Below are positions 53,306 to 63,490 of a stretch of 64,000 nucleotides of DNA, one piece after another (within the stretch, counting starts at the first letter, position 1; each line of letters opens with the position of its first letter). Origin of the DNA: Dipteris shenzhenensis (taxonomy: Eukaryota; Polypodiophyta; Polypodiopsida; Gleicheniales). Location of the stretch: assembly GCA_047967505.1 (NCBI GenBank), contig CM106538.1; one strand, written 5' to 3'. The notes under the pieces were generated by a model. That model saw only the letters and a program-made list of their open reading frames with translations. It was not told the DNA's origin and ran no database searches. Made by a program: the position numbers and the translations under genes.

Positions 53306-54664
53306 TCAGCCTCTGATAAACTCACAACGCTGCCTGTCATAATGCTTTCTTCGATCGTTATACCTGGACGAACATCTGTCCACGCGTCTATAGTAGACAG
53401 AAGAATCGTTTTCCCTTCTTCTATGTTTGTGCTCAGCGCTCCACCGGCTTTCCCTATGCACGTCTTCGTGATCCCTTTTCCTTGAAACATGAGCGCGTCT
53501 GTGGAAGCCGTCGTACACGCTGCGTCTCCTTTCGGCCTTGTCGTCCGAAGACTTTGAATCTCGTTTGTCCTGCACCCCTTGGTCTGGACGGACATCTTTC
53601 TTTGTCGCTTCAAACTGAAATTCCTGGTGCGCGAATACAATGCCACCTAAAAGCACTCCCTTTGACCCTGAAGCATTCAGGAGACATGAACTGATTAATT
53701 TGGACGCAGATCCGGGAGACAGAAGAGAGAGATTTTTTTTACATTCACGTCCATCCAAGGATCGCCTTATATCCTGAGAAGGCTCAGCGATTTCATTGTC
53801 ATCAGCAACAGGCTTAGCCATCTCTACTGCTCCCACAGGAGAGGCCTCAGAGATATTAGCTATTTCAGAGGGTTGCGAAGGGGCACAATCCCTAACTTCG
53901 ATGTATTGAGCTTTGGGCTGCCTATAAAGATGGGCGAGTGTCTTGCAAACCTCAAGGATCTGCTCGAGGGTCACGTCAAAAAGCAACCACCAAGGCGGAT
54001 TCTCTGGAAGCGGTACACCAAGCCTACGAGCAGCAGCGTATATGACACCGCAGGCAATCACGTTACTAGGAAAGGTCACACAGAGAGTCGTACGCAAGCT
54101 ATCATTTACCAGATTCCAAGACTCTTGAACGAGCTCCGGAGAGGCTTTCAGGCCATTAAGGTAGCTGACCAAGAACTTGTGCGGGTGCTCGACATGGCAG
54201 ACGAAGCCCAACTCGACGAGGATCTGGCTCTCCAGCCTCAGCAGTTCCTCCTTGCGGTGCCTGAACAGGTCGGAGCGAGGAGCCAAAGGTTCGTCGCCAT
54301 CTCTGCGGCAGCGGATCCGACCGAACACCATAACGAGGTCGGTAAGGAGGGAGGGCTTCTCGCCACGGTTGGAGGCTCCGGATTCCTCGAGCTTCATGGA
54401 GAGCCAGAGGCAGCTAGCGGCGATGCTACGGCAGTCGAAGTCGTGGAAGGAGCGTTTGCAGAAGAAGCGCTGGAGGAGGACTTGGGCGGTGGCCATGACG
54501 ACCTGGGGGAGGCGAAGGAGGATGCCGGCCTCCTGGATGAGTTCACAGGAGTAGAAGCGGAGGGAGAGCTGGGAGGAGAGGGGGATGGAATGAAGGGAGG
54601 AGGAGGGGGTGAGGGAGAGGAGGGAGGGGGAAAGGAAGAAGGAGCCAGGGCCGGAGTCGAGCAT
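53306..54664 (-). CDS. Cyclin-L (arginine-rich, RS-domain cyclin), single exon, 452 aa
   Basis: L-type cyclins pair with CDK11-type (in plants CDKG) kinases in the nucleus and act in transcription and pre-mRNA splicing. The N-terminal cyclin box starts with CELIQEAGILLRLPQ (40-54), QVLLQRFFCKRSF (61-73) and AASCLWLSMKLEE (82-94). After an unusual Ser/Gly/Lys-rich insert (about 95-108) it continues through VFGRIRCRR and ELGFVCHVEHPHKF (151-164). The second fold has ESWNLVNDSLRTTLC (181-195), GVPLPENPPWW (216-226) and LAHLYRQPKAQYI (243-255). A poorly conserved linker leads to a short Arg/Ser/His-rich tail (about 385-450). Length is near that of plant cyclin L. The first ATG follows a CT-rich leader; the first 30 residues are Ser/Leu-rich and a later start cannot be excluded. 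The coding region has no intron, unlike the plant cyclin-L genes I know, so a retrogene is possible. Confidence 0.92.
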   Translation of the reverse strand: MLDSGPGSFFLSPSLLSLTPSSSLHSIPLSSQLSLRFYSCELIQEAGILLRLPQVVMATAQVLLQRFFCKRSFHDFDCRSIAASCLWLSMKLEESGASNRGEKPSLLTDLVMVFGRIRCRRDGDEPLAPRSDLFRHRKEELLRLESQILVELGFVCHVEHPHKFLVSYLNGLKASPELVQESWNLVNDSLRTTLCVTFPSNVIACGVIYAAARRLGVPLPENPPWWLLFDVTLEQILEVCKTLAHLYRQPKAQYIEVRDCAPSQPSEIANISEASPVGAVEMAKPVADDNEIAEPSQDIRRSLDGRECKKNLSLLSPGSASKLISSCLLNASGSKGVLLGGIVFAHQEFQFEATKKDVRPDQGVQDKRDSKSSDDKAERRRSVYDGFHRRAHVSRKRDHEDVHRESRWSAEHKHRRRENDSSVYYRRVDRCSSRYNDRRKHYDRQRCEFIRG

Positions 54665-55230
54665 GGCTATGGCGATGGAGGAAGGGGAAGCGTGAGCTCT
54701 GAGGAGGGAAGAAGGAGAAAGGAGGGAGGAAGAATGAGCTCTGAAGACGGGGGCTATGGCGATAAGAAGAGCAGGGGATTAGGTTTTCGTGAGAAAAAGG
54801 GAAAAGCACGTTGCTTTTGGTCGGCGGTGACTCGGTTGCTTGACTCAGTCAACAAGCTTAGAGTCGCATGCTAGTTAGTGTGGCTGTCTCAGCCCGACTC
54901 ATGGAGGGCTAGGGCTGGGTGAGAATGCTACGCTGGCATTGCAGCTCTAGCTCAGTATCTTGAAATTTCAGGACTCTGGCTCAGCCTTGCAATGCCCAAC
55001 GCTTCTCATTGGCCCAAAAACTCCACTGGCTATGGGATTGGCTGTGACAACCTGCAAGCATCAGTAAGCTGCATTAAAGAAGCCTTGAAGAGCACAATCA
55101 ACCTGCGGGCGGCTGCATTTTCGGAAATGCTGGCTGGGCAGCATCCTGCTAGTGATTGCAGCATTAGAGGCAACGCGGGGAGGCCCTCTTACTCCGAGTC
55201 TCCGGCCCCTGGTAGACGGACGGAAGCTTT
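54665..55230. promoter_or_regulatory. Upstream region of cyclin L
   Basis: The leader just upstream of the ATG is C/T-rich on the sense strand (GA-rich on plus, 54665-54780). 54783-54858 is partly duplicated at 55298-55360. No TATA box is assigned. Confidence 0.35.
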
Positions 55231-55233
55231 GTG

Positions 55234-55360
55234 ATCTGCAAGAGGTTGCATTGCTAGTTTTCTATGAGAAATAGATCTCAAAGAGGTTGCATTGCTAGTT
55301 TTCTGTGAGAAAAGGGAAAAGCACGTCGCTTTTGGTCGGTTGCTTTAGTCAATCACCAAG
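55234..55360. repeat. Local duplications upstream of cyclin L
   Basis: A 39-bp unit containing AAGAGGTTGCATTGCTAGTT is repeated with period 41 (55234-55272, 55275-55313). The sequence GAGAAAAGGGAAAAGCACG with its right flank (55306-55360) also occurs at 54790-54858. Confidence 0.85.
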
Positions 55361-55456
55361 CGCGTACTTACCGTTTAGACCAAGTGGTTCAAGTCCTGAG
55401 TTCAAGCCTCGAGGACAACTTGGGACATTCAATTTCAATACAACGCAAAAAAAAAC
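55361..55456 (+). mobile_element. tRNA-derived SINE-like fragment
   Basis: TAGACCAAGTGG (55376-55387) resembles a pol III A box. GGTTCAAGTCC (55386-55396) is one base off the B-box consensus GGTTCGANTCC, and GAGTTCAAGCC follows at 55398-55408. The stretch ends in A9 (55447-55455). The A and B boxes are too close for a functional tRNA-type promoter, so this would be an internally deleted copy. No TSD was confirmed. Confidence 0.4.
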
Positions 55457-55900
55457 AAACAGAAGAACGAGTACTTGAGCATTGCCTTAGAGGGCTTCTC
55501 CACATGTGCTAGCAAGGCTAGCCCAGCCCTATTACAAGGCCCCATGCTAGTCACCTCATCCCTCCAAAGCCAACCCAACAAGCAGAGCTTGCTAGCAGAG
55601 CATTGCAATGCCCAAGCATGGGGATTGGCTAAAAGAATCCACCTTCCACTCTATTCATCCACCAATTTGCAAAAACGATGTCAAACCTCATCAAGCGCCA
55701 ATAGGGACCCCAGCGAGGAAAAAAGGGAAATTCAATTAATTAGTGTGGCGAGGGCAGCCGCGCAAAACGAATTAAGCTAAGATAAGCTCATAAAATTAAC
55801 GACACGTGAATTAAAGTAAGGCAGAACTAGAGGTTCCAGAATGTTCATTCTAGAAATTTCATTCCAGAACGTTCCGAGCGATTATATAGATGGGGGGAAA
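55457..55900. other. No gene seen
   Basis: One plus-strand frame of 101 codons (55475-55780) has no recognised features and no support. Confidence 0.5.
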
Positions 55901-55919
55901 GTGATATGTGTGAGCAGTA

Positions 55920-56300
55920 GACACGAAGAGCTGTGGAAAGGGGAATAGAGAGTGGAGTGGAAGAGTGAGGAAGAGTGGGAGAGAGAGCGGTGGAGAGGGA
56001 GGAAGAGTGCTGGAAGATGGTGAGGCGAGGGGGGCTGAGCGGGAGTGCAGGTGAGGGGGGGGGGAGGGAGGGAGCGGATGGAGGGGGAGGGGGAGGGAGA
56101 GGCGCAGGAAGGTGGAGTGAAAGCCGCAGGAGGGTGGAGTGAGCGTAAGAAGGAGGTTGGGACGGCGAGGGAGGGAGGTAGGGAGGGAGAAGGGAGGGAG
56201 AGGTGCAGGAGGGTGGAGTGGGCAAGGGAGGGAGGGAGGGAGAGGCGGAGGAGGGTGGAGTGAGGCGTAAGAGGTTGAGAGGTGGTGCAGACGAGAGGCA
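55920..56300 (+). repeat. Purine-rich low-complexity tract with G-runs
   Basis: About 380 bp are almost purely A/G on the plus strand, built from variants of GAGGGAGG and GGTGGAGTGAG. A run of nine G is followed by several GGGAGGG blocks (about 56053-56100 and 56155-56245). This could form G-quadruplex or triplex (H-DNA) structures. All long frames here are Pro/Ser/Leu artefacts on the pyrimidine strand. Confidence 0.9.
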
Positions 56301-56650
56301 CAAGACGACAATGGCGCAAGAGGCGTAGATTTAGATTATTTTGGAGGGTTGTAAGATTAGGTTAATGTGCTAATTAAAGGGGGAGGCGGATGGGAGTAAT
56401 TAATTGATAGATTTCGATTGTAGGAGCGATTAGGAGCCATTAATATCACTTGCAAAGCTTTCATGGAAACGTATGCTACCTTCAACATTCCAATCCTGAA
56501 ATTTCAGCCTTGGCAACCTCATGGGGAGGTCCTTTTAGGTTCTACTTAACGCAAGCAATGAATGGATGATTGTTTTGCAGCACCCACGATGGAAGCCATG
56601 CGTAGAACCATTGGAAAGTTTCAGTGTTGTTTATTTCGCTAACAAAGAAG
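56301..56650. other. No gene seen
   Basis: AT-rich flank of the purine tract; no frames of note. Confidence 0.5.
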
Positions 56651-56654
56651 AGTG

Positions 56655-56656
56655 TA

Positions 56657-56700
<44 letters not shown>

Positions 56701-56715
56701 TGAGTGAGAGTGAGA
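56655..56715. repeat. Compound (TG)n(AG)n microsatellite
   Basis: TG repeats from about 56655 to 56680 pass directly into AG repeats to about 56700, then GTGAGTGAGAGTGAGAG. A further GA run lies at about 56738-56752. Confidence 0.95.
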
Positions 56716-56754
56716 GATTTCACAAAATATATGCATGAGAGAGAGAGAGAGGGG

Positions 56755-57690
56755 GGCTAAAAACCATGTAGCAAGGGACACTTTTTTCAAAAGTCAGAGT
56801 AGAGCGTAGGCAATGCTTACACACGTGAGCTTGCAGAGGCCCCAGAGACTTAGGAGCCAAGAGGCATAGTTAATGCTAATTGGCTAGTCAATTTTCAAGA
56901 TGGTAGTCAAAAATCAACCTAAGACTCTACAATAAGTAAAGGCATGGGTTTTTGGCCTCCTTTTAGCTCCAAATTTAAAACATTAATTGGCAAGTGGAAT
57001 TTCACCACACAGGAATTAATTTGGTAAGAATAGCCTCGCCGATGGCCTCCTCAAGTTCACTAGTGATTTAGTGAGGCATGCATGCTACAAAAATTACGGT
57101 TGTAAGGGCAAGGGGATTCGTAACTAGTTTCTGCAAAAGCTGATTCTAGGCTGACTCACGATTTAGAGAGGTATGCATGTCCATTGTGCTAATTCTCTTT
57201 CAGTGCCATTCTGAATTTGATTTGCTTGCAAGTTGCTACTCAGAGGGCCCCTATTACATGTTATTTTCGAATTAAAGCAACAATGGCCGAATTGGGAACT
57301 AGCAAAAGACTTCTTTCGAATTCGTCATATTCAACTTCTTTATACTTTCAAATACATACTTTTTATTTGACAATATCTAACTTCATAAGATACATAAGAT
57401 TGCTGAAAGTAAAAGAGGATCATATTCATAGTTTCAAATTCATAGTTTTTATTTGACAATGCTGAAAGTAAACTAGGGTGCGGTAATATGTTGATTATAA
57501 ATTAACAATGAAGAAAGGATGACAAGCCGGTGTTTGAAAAAGACCTGACTATAAACTAAGCTGACAATAACAACCCCAACCAAATGGCGTATGTGTTTAA
57601 GTGTTCCCTTCTTGCGAACACCTCAGCACACAAGAAAATGAAGAATTTAGAATATGCAAAAGCAAAAGAAAACACAAAACTTGAAATGGA
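56755..57690. other. 0.9 kb without a recognised gene
   Basis: AT-rich. A phrase near 57360 (TTTTTATTTGACAAT) recurs near 57447 in variant form. No domains in any frame. Confidence 0.5.
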
Positions 57691-57693
57691 AAA

Positions 57694-57825
<132 letters not shown>

Positions 57826-57829
57826 CTAT

Positions 57830-59000
57830 TTTATATAACCACACATAGTATGGGTGGGGAGGCGGCGCGCTTCCTTCCCCAAATAGTTATAATTTGAGGG
57901 AATAGGCCCTTCCTCGTGGGCTGAGGTTGTAATCGCCAATAATATTAGTGCCGAGATTGAGTATCGCGAATATGTAAGAGAATGATATATTACCTAGATC
58001 TCAATGAGTGTATCTATATTCCAACTCGAACATCGACCAAATTATTATCATGATTTCTTCTGTCATTTGCCGTGGGAATCCTGTCTCTACCTCTGCGAAG
58101 CGGTTTCTCGATATGAGCGATGTTGGAAAGAGAGGACGGCAGAGCCAACATCAGCTAGATGATCCAAAGAGTTGAAGTTTGCGAAATATATAGATTTAGA
58201 GGCCTTCAAAAGGGCTCATGCCTTCCATCAAGAGATTTTTCATCCAAAAGCACGCTTTTCATCAAGCGTTGTTCAAAATTGAATCCAAGGCTTATATTAG
58301 GACACGTGGCTCAAGGAGAGGCCAAGAAACCCAAAATTCCCCATAGGCTACCTACCGTAACAAGGACCGTGCACCTGCAGTTGCAATGCCACTTCTCACG
58401 CTCCTACTAGTTGCATCTTTATTTGGCCAGTAGTAGAGCATTTTGCAAAATGCTAAATTTGTATTCAACCATATAGCATTGTTAGATTGAGCCTACAATT
58501 AGCTTGGAAGAGCTTTTTTCAAAGCACGATAAAGTAGCTTTTCATTGAAGCTTTGAGGTCCAACCTTTCCTTCATGGTTTTCGTGGTCTTCGCTTGAAGA
58601 GTCGCTTTTCTTTACACCAAGCTCCAATCTGAAAGGTAAGGTTCTCTTGTTGTTATAATGATGTCTTGGTTGGGCTCACTCTTGGTTGCACCATGACACT
58701 GTTTGCATTATCCTCGTTGCTTACTCGCTTTGCTTTTCATCCAACCCTTCTAGCCTTTCGTCCATCCTGTCCCCAAGTCTACCCTTGCTAGCAGTGCTAG
58801 AAAATAGCAACTTTTGCTCTGCTTTGACGCATCCACATTCTACTTGCAAACCTCTTGGGTGTGGAAGAGCAGCTATCAAGGGTAAAAAGTTGGGGGGAAA
58901 GGGAAAGGGCTTCACTAAATTCCAATCGCACGTATTCATTTATGACATCCTGAACAAAAATCTCGAGACGCTTCGATGAAAGAGAGATGCATGCAAGCAT
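57830..59000. other. 1.2 kb without a confident gene
   Basis: 57850-58130 has a GC-rich patch and could be part of a decayed LTR, but no borders are clear. Frames at 58159-58410 and 58686-58979 show no family match. Confidence 0.4.
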
Positions 59001-59004
59001 TATA

Positions 59005-59280
59005 CTATGTCTAGTCTAGACAATGGCACATACGTGATCTTGTTATTGTATGTTGATGACATGCTTACATGCAAGCTATAAATGTGCTCGAGAGAAAATG
59101 GCAAGTAAGATATCGGAGGAGATTGCCTTCTAGAATAGAAGTAGAATATGTTGTAGTTATGGAGGCTGGTAAATATATGATTTAGTTCAAGAGCTTTATG
59201 GAGCAACTTGTGTGGGTTAAAGGCCACTGTGCATTAATCCCAGTTATGTACAATACTCAAACACATAAATATGTGGATGA
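59005..59280 (+). pseudogene. Copia pol remnant: RT active-site block joined to RNase H
   Basis: One frame reads SLDNGTYVILLLYVDDMLTC, the YVDD catalytic block of Copia RT, with the double Asp intact. Only about 60 bp later, another frame reads RIEVEYVVVMEAGKYMI, a form of the SSTEAEYVAxxEAxKE block of Copia RNase H. The roughly 0.6 kb normally between these blocks is missing, so an internal deletion has joined them. Stops and frameshifts follow. Confidence 0.7.
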
Positions 59281-59389
59281 CATAGAAGATTAGGGTGTCG
59301 TGCATCCACCAAAACTTGTGTGGCTCTCTTCTGGCTCTTCCTCTCTCTCACCCTCTTCCGTTTCGCTTCCATTGAGAGCACTCTCAATT

Positions 59390-59402
59390 GGTATCAAAGC
59401 CC
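59390..59402 (+). other. Possible tRNA-Met primer binding site of a Copia element
   Basis: TGGTATCAAAGCC is one base off TGGTATCAGAGCC and is preceded by GAGAGCACTCTCAAT. It fits a Copia 5' LTR/PBS border, with Copia-derived text 0.6 kb downstream. No matching LTR pair was found. Confidence 0.4.
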
Positions 59403-59962
59403 GTGTGGTTTATCTGATGCTTGTGGGTGGTCTACTAGCTGAGCCCGTGTGCATGCCTAGAGCTTGAAGTCTACTGCTACAACTCTGTGGAAGGAAGGAG
59501 AAGCTCTGTGGGTGACTTTACCTGCATCCTGGTGTGTAGAGACCTAGAAGGAACCTTTGGAAAAGTTGTTTTGGTTTTTTTGAGTGGTTTTTGCAAGCCT
59601 GCAGGTGATTTTGGAACAAATAGACGTTTTTTAATGATTCCCATGTTCCTTTCGACATGACTAAGAGTCCAAAATGACTTGCAGAGGCAACCATTGCTTG
59701 CTTTTGGTATCCATTGCACTTTAGGAGCTCAAAAGACCCTGCATTCTTGAATTTGATATCATTTCGTTGGATTTCTGAATCATTGTCTCTACTTCAACGT
59801 TTTTTTTGCCAGTGTGTTGGATCTCAAGTTTGAAGCAACCATTCGCAGATCCATCAGTTTTGGTGGACTTAGGAGGTCCTAAACTTCTATGATGCTCATC
59901 ATTCGTACGTCTGTGGCGTTTACAAACAAATCGGTTTGCTAAAACATTTTTCAATCCATGTA

Positions 59963-60049
59963 TTGGACCCGATGATTGGGACCACTGTTTTCGAAACCGT
60001 CTGTTCCATTGCATTTCAAAGGTTTGAAAACCCCTATCTTTTAGCTCTT
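59963..60049 (+). repeat. 87-bp dispersed repeat, copy B
   Basis: Matches 9441-9527 over 87 bp. It contains the same hairpin with one mismatch (ACTGTTT-TCG-AAACCGT). It adjoins the Copia integrase-end segment starting at about 60043. Confidence 0.85.
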
Positions 60050-60259
60050 GATGGTGGTATTCCTAAAGAGGCATGGAGTGGCAAGAAGCCCTCTTACTCT
60101 CATTTGCGTATATTCGAGTGTGAGGCCTATGCACATGTGCCAAAGGAGCTTCGGAAGAAGCTAGATCCTAAGTCTAAGAAATGCATCTTTCTAGGTTATG
60201 GTGAAAGTGGAGAGATGGGCTATCATATCTGGGATCTAGAAGCAAAGAAGATCATATGA
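60040..60259 (+). pseudogene. Copia integrase C-terminal fragment
   Basis: The open frame reads ALDGGIPKEAWSGKKPSYSH, then LRIFECEAYAHVPKELRKKL and KCIFLGYGESGEMGYHIWD. These match the P-E-E-x-W-x-G-K-K-P-S block, F-G-C-x-A-Y-x-H-V-P and K-C-I-F-(L/I)-G-Y-(S/G) at the integrase C-terminus of Copia pol. The usual FGC is FEC here. Upstream the integrase core is replaced by the 87-bp repeat; downstream a stop follows in place of the RT. Confidence 0.85.
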
Positions 60260-60599
60260 AGCCATGATGTGGTCTCAATGAGAAGAAGATGCATAAGACA
60301 CCCATGAGGGATGTGAAAATGAGGAGAATCACTTTCCAGGATGTGAAGATGGACCCCTGAAGCCAAAAATAAAAGAAAATTTGTGCATGTCAAATTTGTA
60401 AAACAAGGGTGTGGCTCATATAGCATGAGAGCAGTGGATATACTTCTTGTATCTTGTATCTTCACTTGTTGGGATAAGAAAAGCATAGGACTAGCTATTT
60501 CTCCATGGATGTAGCCCACATTGGGTGAACCACATTCATGAGTGTCTCTCTTTCTCTTCCATTCTATGTGTTTTCTTTATTGTGTATTTTATGCATTTT

Positions 60600-61120
60600 G
60601 CTTCTTGCGTTATGGCTCCGTTAGCATGTTGCTCCTAACAAATTGTATAAAGTTGAGGAATATGGAGACAAGGACGCATGAAAAATTGCTATACAAAGCA
60701 ATTGCGATTGAAAAGGGGGTCATCATTGATCCCAAAAGAAGAAAATGGTGGTTTTCCATGATAGAAAGCAAAATAAAAAGAGCTAATTCTCAAAATAGCT
60801 ACATTAAAGACAAAAAAGGAGGAGCTAAAAACGTCTCTCGAAGATATGGAATAAGAGGAGCTCTAGAAAAGTGCACTAAGTGTAGAGTGGATGGGCATAC
60901 AAGCAACAAATCTCAGCAAGATGATACAACAATATCTACAATCATTCCGGCCACATAGCTGGAGTGTGGGTTCAAAAAGAGCGAAGGAACCACTCAGATC
61001 CACTAGGTAGAAAGGGAGGGCACATGCCCTATCAAACAAATAAACCCAAGAATGCCAATACTACATGTTTCTTTTGTAGGGAGGATGGTGATCAAAAGAA
61101 TGACTGTGGATTGTGAAAAT
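60600..61120 (+). pseudogene. Copia-type gag fragment with two damaged zinc knuckles
   Basis: 60650-60958 encodes a basic, Lys-rich segment (for example IESKIKRANSQNSYIKDKK) ending in KCTKCRVDGHTSNKS, a CCHC knuckle with the last Cys changed to Ser. Another frame at about 61060-61110 reads TCFFCREDGDQKNDC, a second knuckle with His changed to Asp. Two knuckles in series fit a Copia gag. The order (gag after integrase text) shows that this is a mosaic of fragments, not one element. Confidence 0.5.
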
Positions 61121-61560
61121 AGTAGCATGCAACCAACATGAGTAGGCATCAAGTTGATGCTTGGTTTTTTGCACATATTGCAGCAAATGTGATCACAAGA
61201 TTGCAAGAAACACGAGTGTACCAAATCAATTAATAGAAGCCAAAAAAGACAAGGATTCATTGGAGCAAATCAACCCTCACTCCCTGAGGGATTCAATCAT
61301 ATGACTTGGCTTTAGAGGACGGCAACCTTGGGATCACGGACCAGAAAGAGCAAGACACCTTGGCCAACTACATTCATCTTCCTCAATTGCACCCCTCGTG
61401 ATCAATCGTGTGAAGAACATGGCATTGGCAAAAAGGAAATTGGCACCATTTGGCATCACTCTATGTAAAGGATTTTTAGCTGACGGTGGGTTTTAAGTGT
61501 GATGTGACACATCCCCTTAGATGTGCAGATGCCCTACCAAGTCTGCAACCATGCGGGCAA
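61121..61560. other. No gene seen
   Basis: Broken frames on both strands; may be further Copia text (VKNMALAKRKLAPFGITLCK) but it is not decisive. Confidence 0.35.
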
Positions 61561-63213
61561 GCTCTTACCATCTCCCAAACACTATCCTCTGACGAATGCA
61601 AACTTTAAGAGTGTGAATGGGAAGGACCATCGCATGTTGTGCCTCTATTCTGAATACCTGTTGACCCTGGATCCTGTAGGCTAGAGAGGTTGGATCAATG
61701 GAGAAGGCATGACCCCGTTTATCAACCATGTAGCCATCTTCCAAGTGAAGTCTCGCTACATCGTCTCCATACTGGCCACAATTTGGAGGGCACTTGTCCA
61801 GGTCCTCTACATTGTTAGGCACCCTAGAGACAATGTAGGGTCATCTCCAAAACTCAGTCTATGCAACAGTGACAACCACCATCTAGTCGCATCTACTCTA
61901 GCCAAGGGCCATGGGCAAGCCTGAATGTGCCACTATAAAAAAGAAGTAGAAGATCTTCTGTGACCTGTGGGGTGACAAGTCCATAAACATGACCAAAATT
62001 GAGAGGTAACCTCTTGGTAATCTCATGCTCCACCCAATGATGGTCTCTTGAGAGGGTGCATCCTACTACCTCTGGCTAAAGACGTCAGCCTATGCAAGTC
62101 ATATATGAGAAGAAGTGCTTCTCCTCTACACTGTTTGACTACCCTACTCGTATGGGACAAAACCACACCCAAATCCCGCTGAATCTCACAAAGAGGCTGG
62201 ACATCCCATTACCAAAGTTGTGACCACACTACCTTTTGCCTTGTCGAGAATAAATTGGATCAATAGTCCAATCCTTGCCCAAGAGGCCCACTACCCTAAT
62301 CCTCTGCCACTTGAGTGAGTCCAAAACCTCATCAACCCCAAGGTCCCCCCTTTTCGTCTCAGGCTAAAGAAGGCGTCCAAGCCCCGCTTTATAAAGTCTA
62401 TATCAGTAGGAGCCAAGGGACTACTACACAATTTTTAACCTGAGGGGCACATCCATCCTTAAAAATTGTCCATACTAGCCATGGGTTTTGAGACACTGTG
62501 TAGTCCTTCCCATCATGCCTCTCAAGTAGTCATGTCAATCTCCCACCATCCTAGTGCCCGCCCCACTCAGATAAGAGAGTGCCTACCCTTGTGCCTTTAC
62601 CTTTGCGAGAGGCATCTCCAAGGCCCAAAAGACCTAGCTGGGTCACTCTCCCACTGGCTCCAACTGATGTATGCCCACTACCTTAGTATGAGTCCCTCTT
62701 GGTCCAAAACCTCTACATGCCATATGCCTCTTAAACTCCTCTAGCATGTTGGACTAGCCCAAATGCCTCCAAACAAACACCGCCAAAACCTGTGAAGGCT
62801 CCTTGTTAGTGGGCCTATGAGGGGAGCCTCTAAAAACATCCACTTGTGGGAATACTGCCACAGACTTCCTGTACGTGGGGTGTTCTTGAGAAGCCCTCAC
62901 TATAGCAAGAGCTTCTAGGGCTCAGAGCCTAGGGTAAGACCGTGTACCACTAGCTTGCCCAAAAGGGCCCTACTCTACATCTTAGGATGAATAATGCCTT
63001 CCTTGCGCGTGAGGTAGGATCATTGTCTGTCAAGCGACCTTGGCTCTACTCGTACCATCCAAACCTGCCGATAAAAAGCCACTAGGTGCTTGAGCTGATC
63101 CACACAACCTCCGTGACAATAGTAGCGGGATGATATAGCCCCACTATAGCCAAGAGGACCCACAAGACCCAGCCTACTAGAGAGAGTTTAGCTGAGCTCC
63201 AGTACACAAGCTT

Positions 63214-63358
63214 GTGCCTCACTCTCTCTAGCACTGGGACAATCTGCTGCCCTACTGAAATTTCAATGTCCACCCTTTTTTGGGTTGTAATAGTAGCTTG
63301 AGCCTCACACTCTCTAGCACTGGGACAATCTGCTGCCCTATTGAAATATCAATGCCCA
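63214..63358. repeat. Duplicated 59-bp segment inside the LINE, period 86 bp
   Basis: GCACTGGGACAATCTGCTGC occurs at 63231 and 63317 with similar flanks on both sides. It explains the repeated GQQIVPVLE text in the translation. Confidence 0.9.
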
Positions 63359-63433
63359 CTTGACAACCTAAATATCTCAATGTGTGCCCTTGCATAATCC
63401 ACGTAAAGCTACTATTACATCCCCAAAAAGGGA

Positions 63434-63447
63434 GGGGGGGGGGGGGG
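63434..63447 (+). repeat. G14 homopolymer
   Basis: Fourteen G, preceded by GGGA. It may be length-variable or a sequencing problem; it breaks the LINE frame on the minus strand as a poly-Pro run. Confidence 0.95.
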
Positions 63448-63490
63448 CCAAGAGAGGAGTTGCAAAAAATAGCAAGAGCCTCCAAAACAT

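Larger units (their letters stand above)
61565..63490 (-). pseudogene. LINE remnant, C-terminal part, same family as 39-kb copy
   Basis: Reading leftwards on the minus strand: GHTLRYLGCQVGIDISIGQQ and IVPVLESVRLKLL (about 63400-63300), then a duplicated repetition EISVGQQIVPVLERVRHKLV with YWSSAKLSLVG (about 63260-63170). These equal the YLGYQVGLDI...LLFWSSAKLDLA block of the 39-kb copy. Near 62270 it reads RIRVVGLLGKD, equal to IRVVGLLVQG in that copy. The remainder to 61565 is heavily shifted. No poly-A end was confirmed. The left limit is the end of open text and is approximate. Confidence 0.7.

Noticed and set aside
53873-54874. 333-codon plus-strand frame
   Set aside because: It is exactly antisense to the conserved cyclin-L exon and is Glu/Gly-rich from the complementary codon pattern; no domain of its own.
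55845-56319. Three overlapping 145-152 codon minus-strand frames
   Set aside because: Pro/Ser/Leu strings produced by the polypurine tract in all three frames; no protein family.
62466-62744. 92-codon plus-strand frame
   Set aside because: Antisense to the decayed LINE; no family match.
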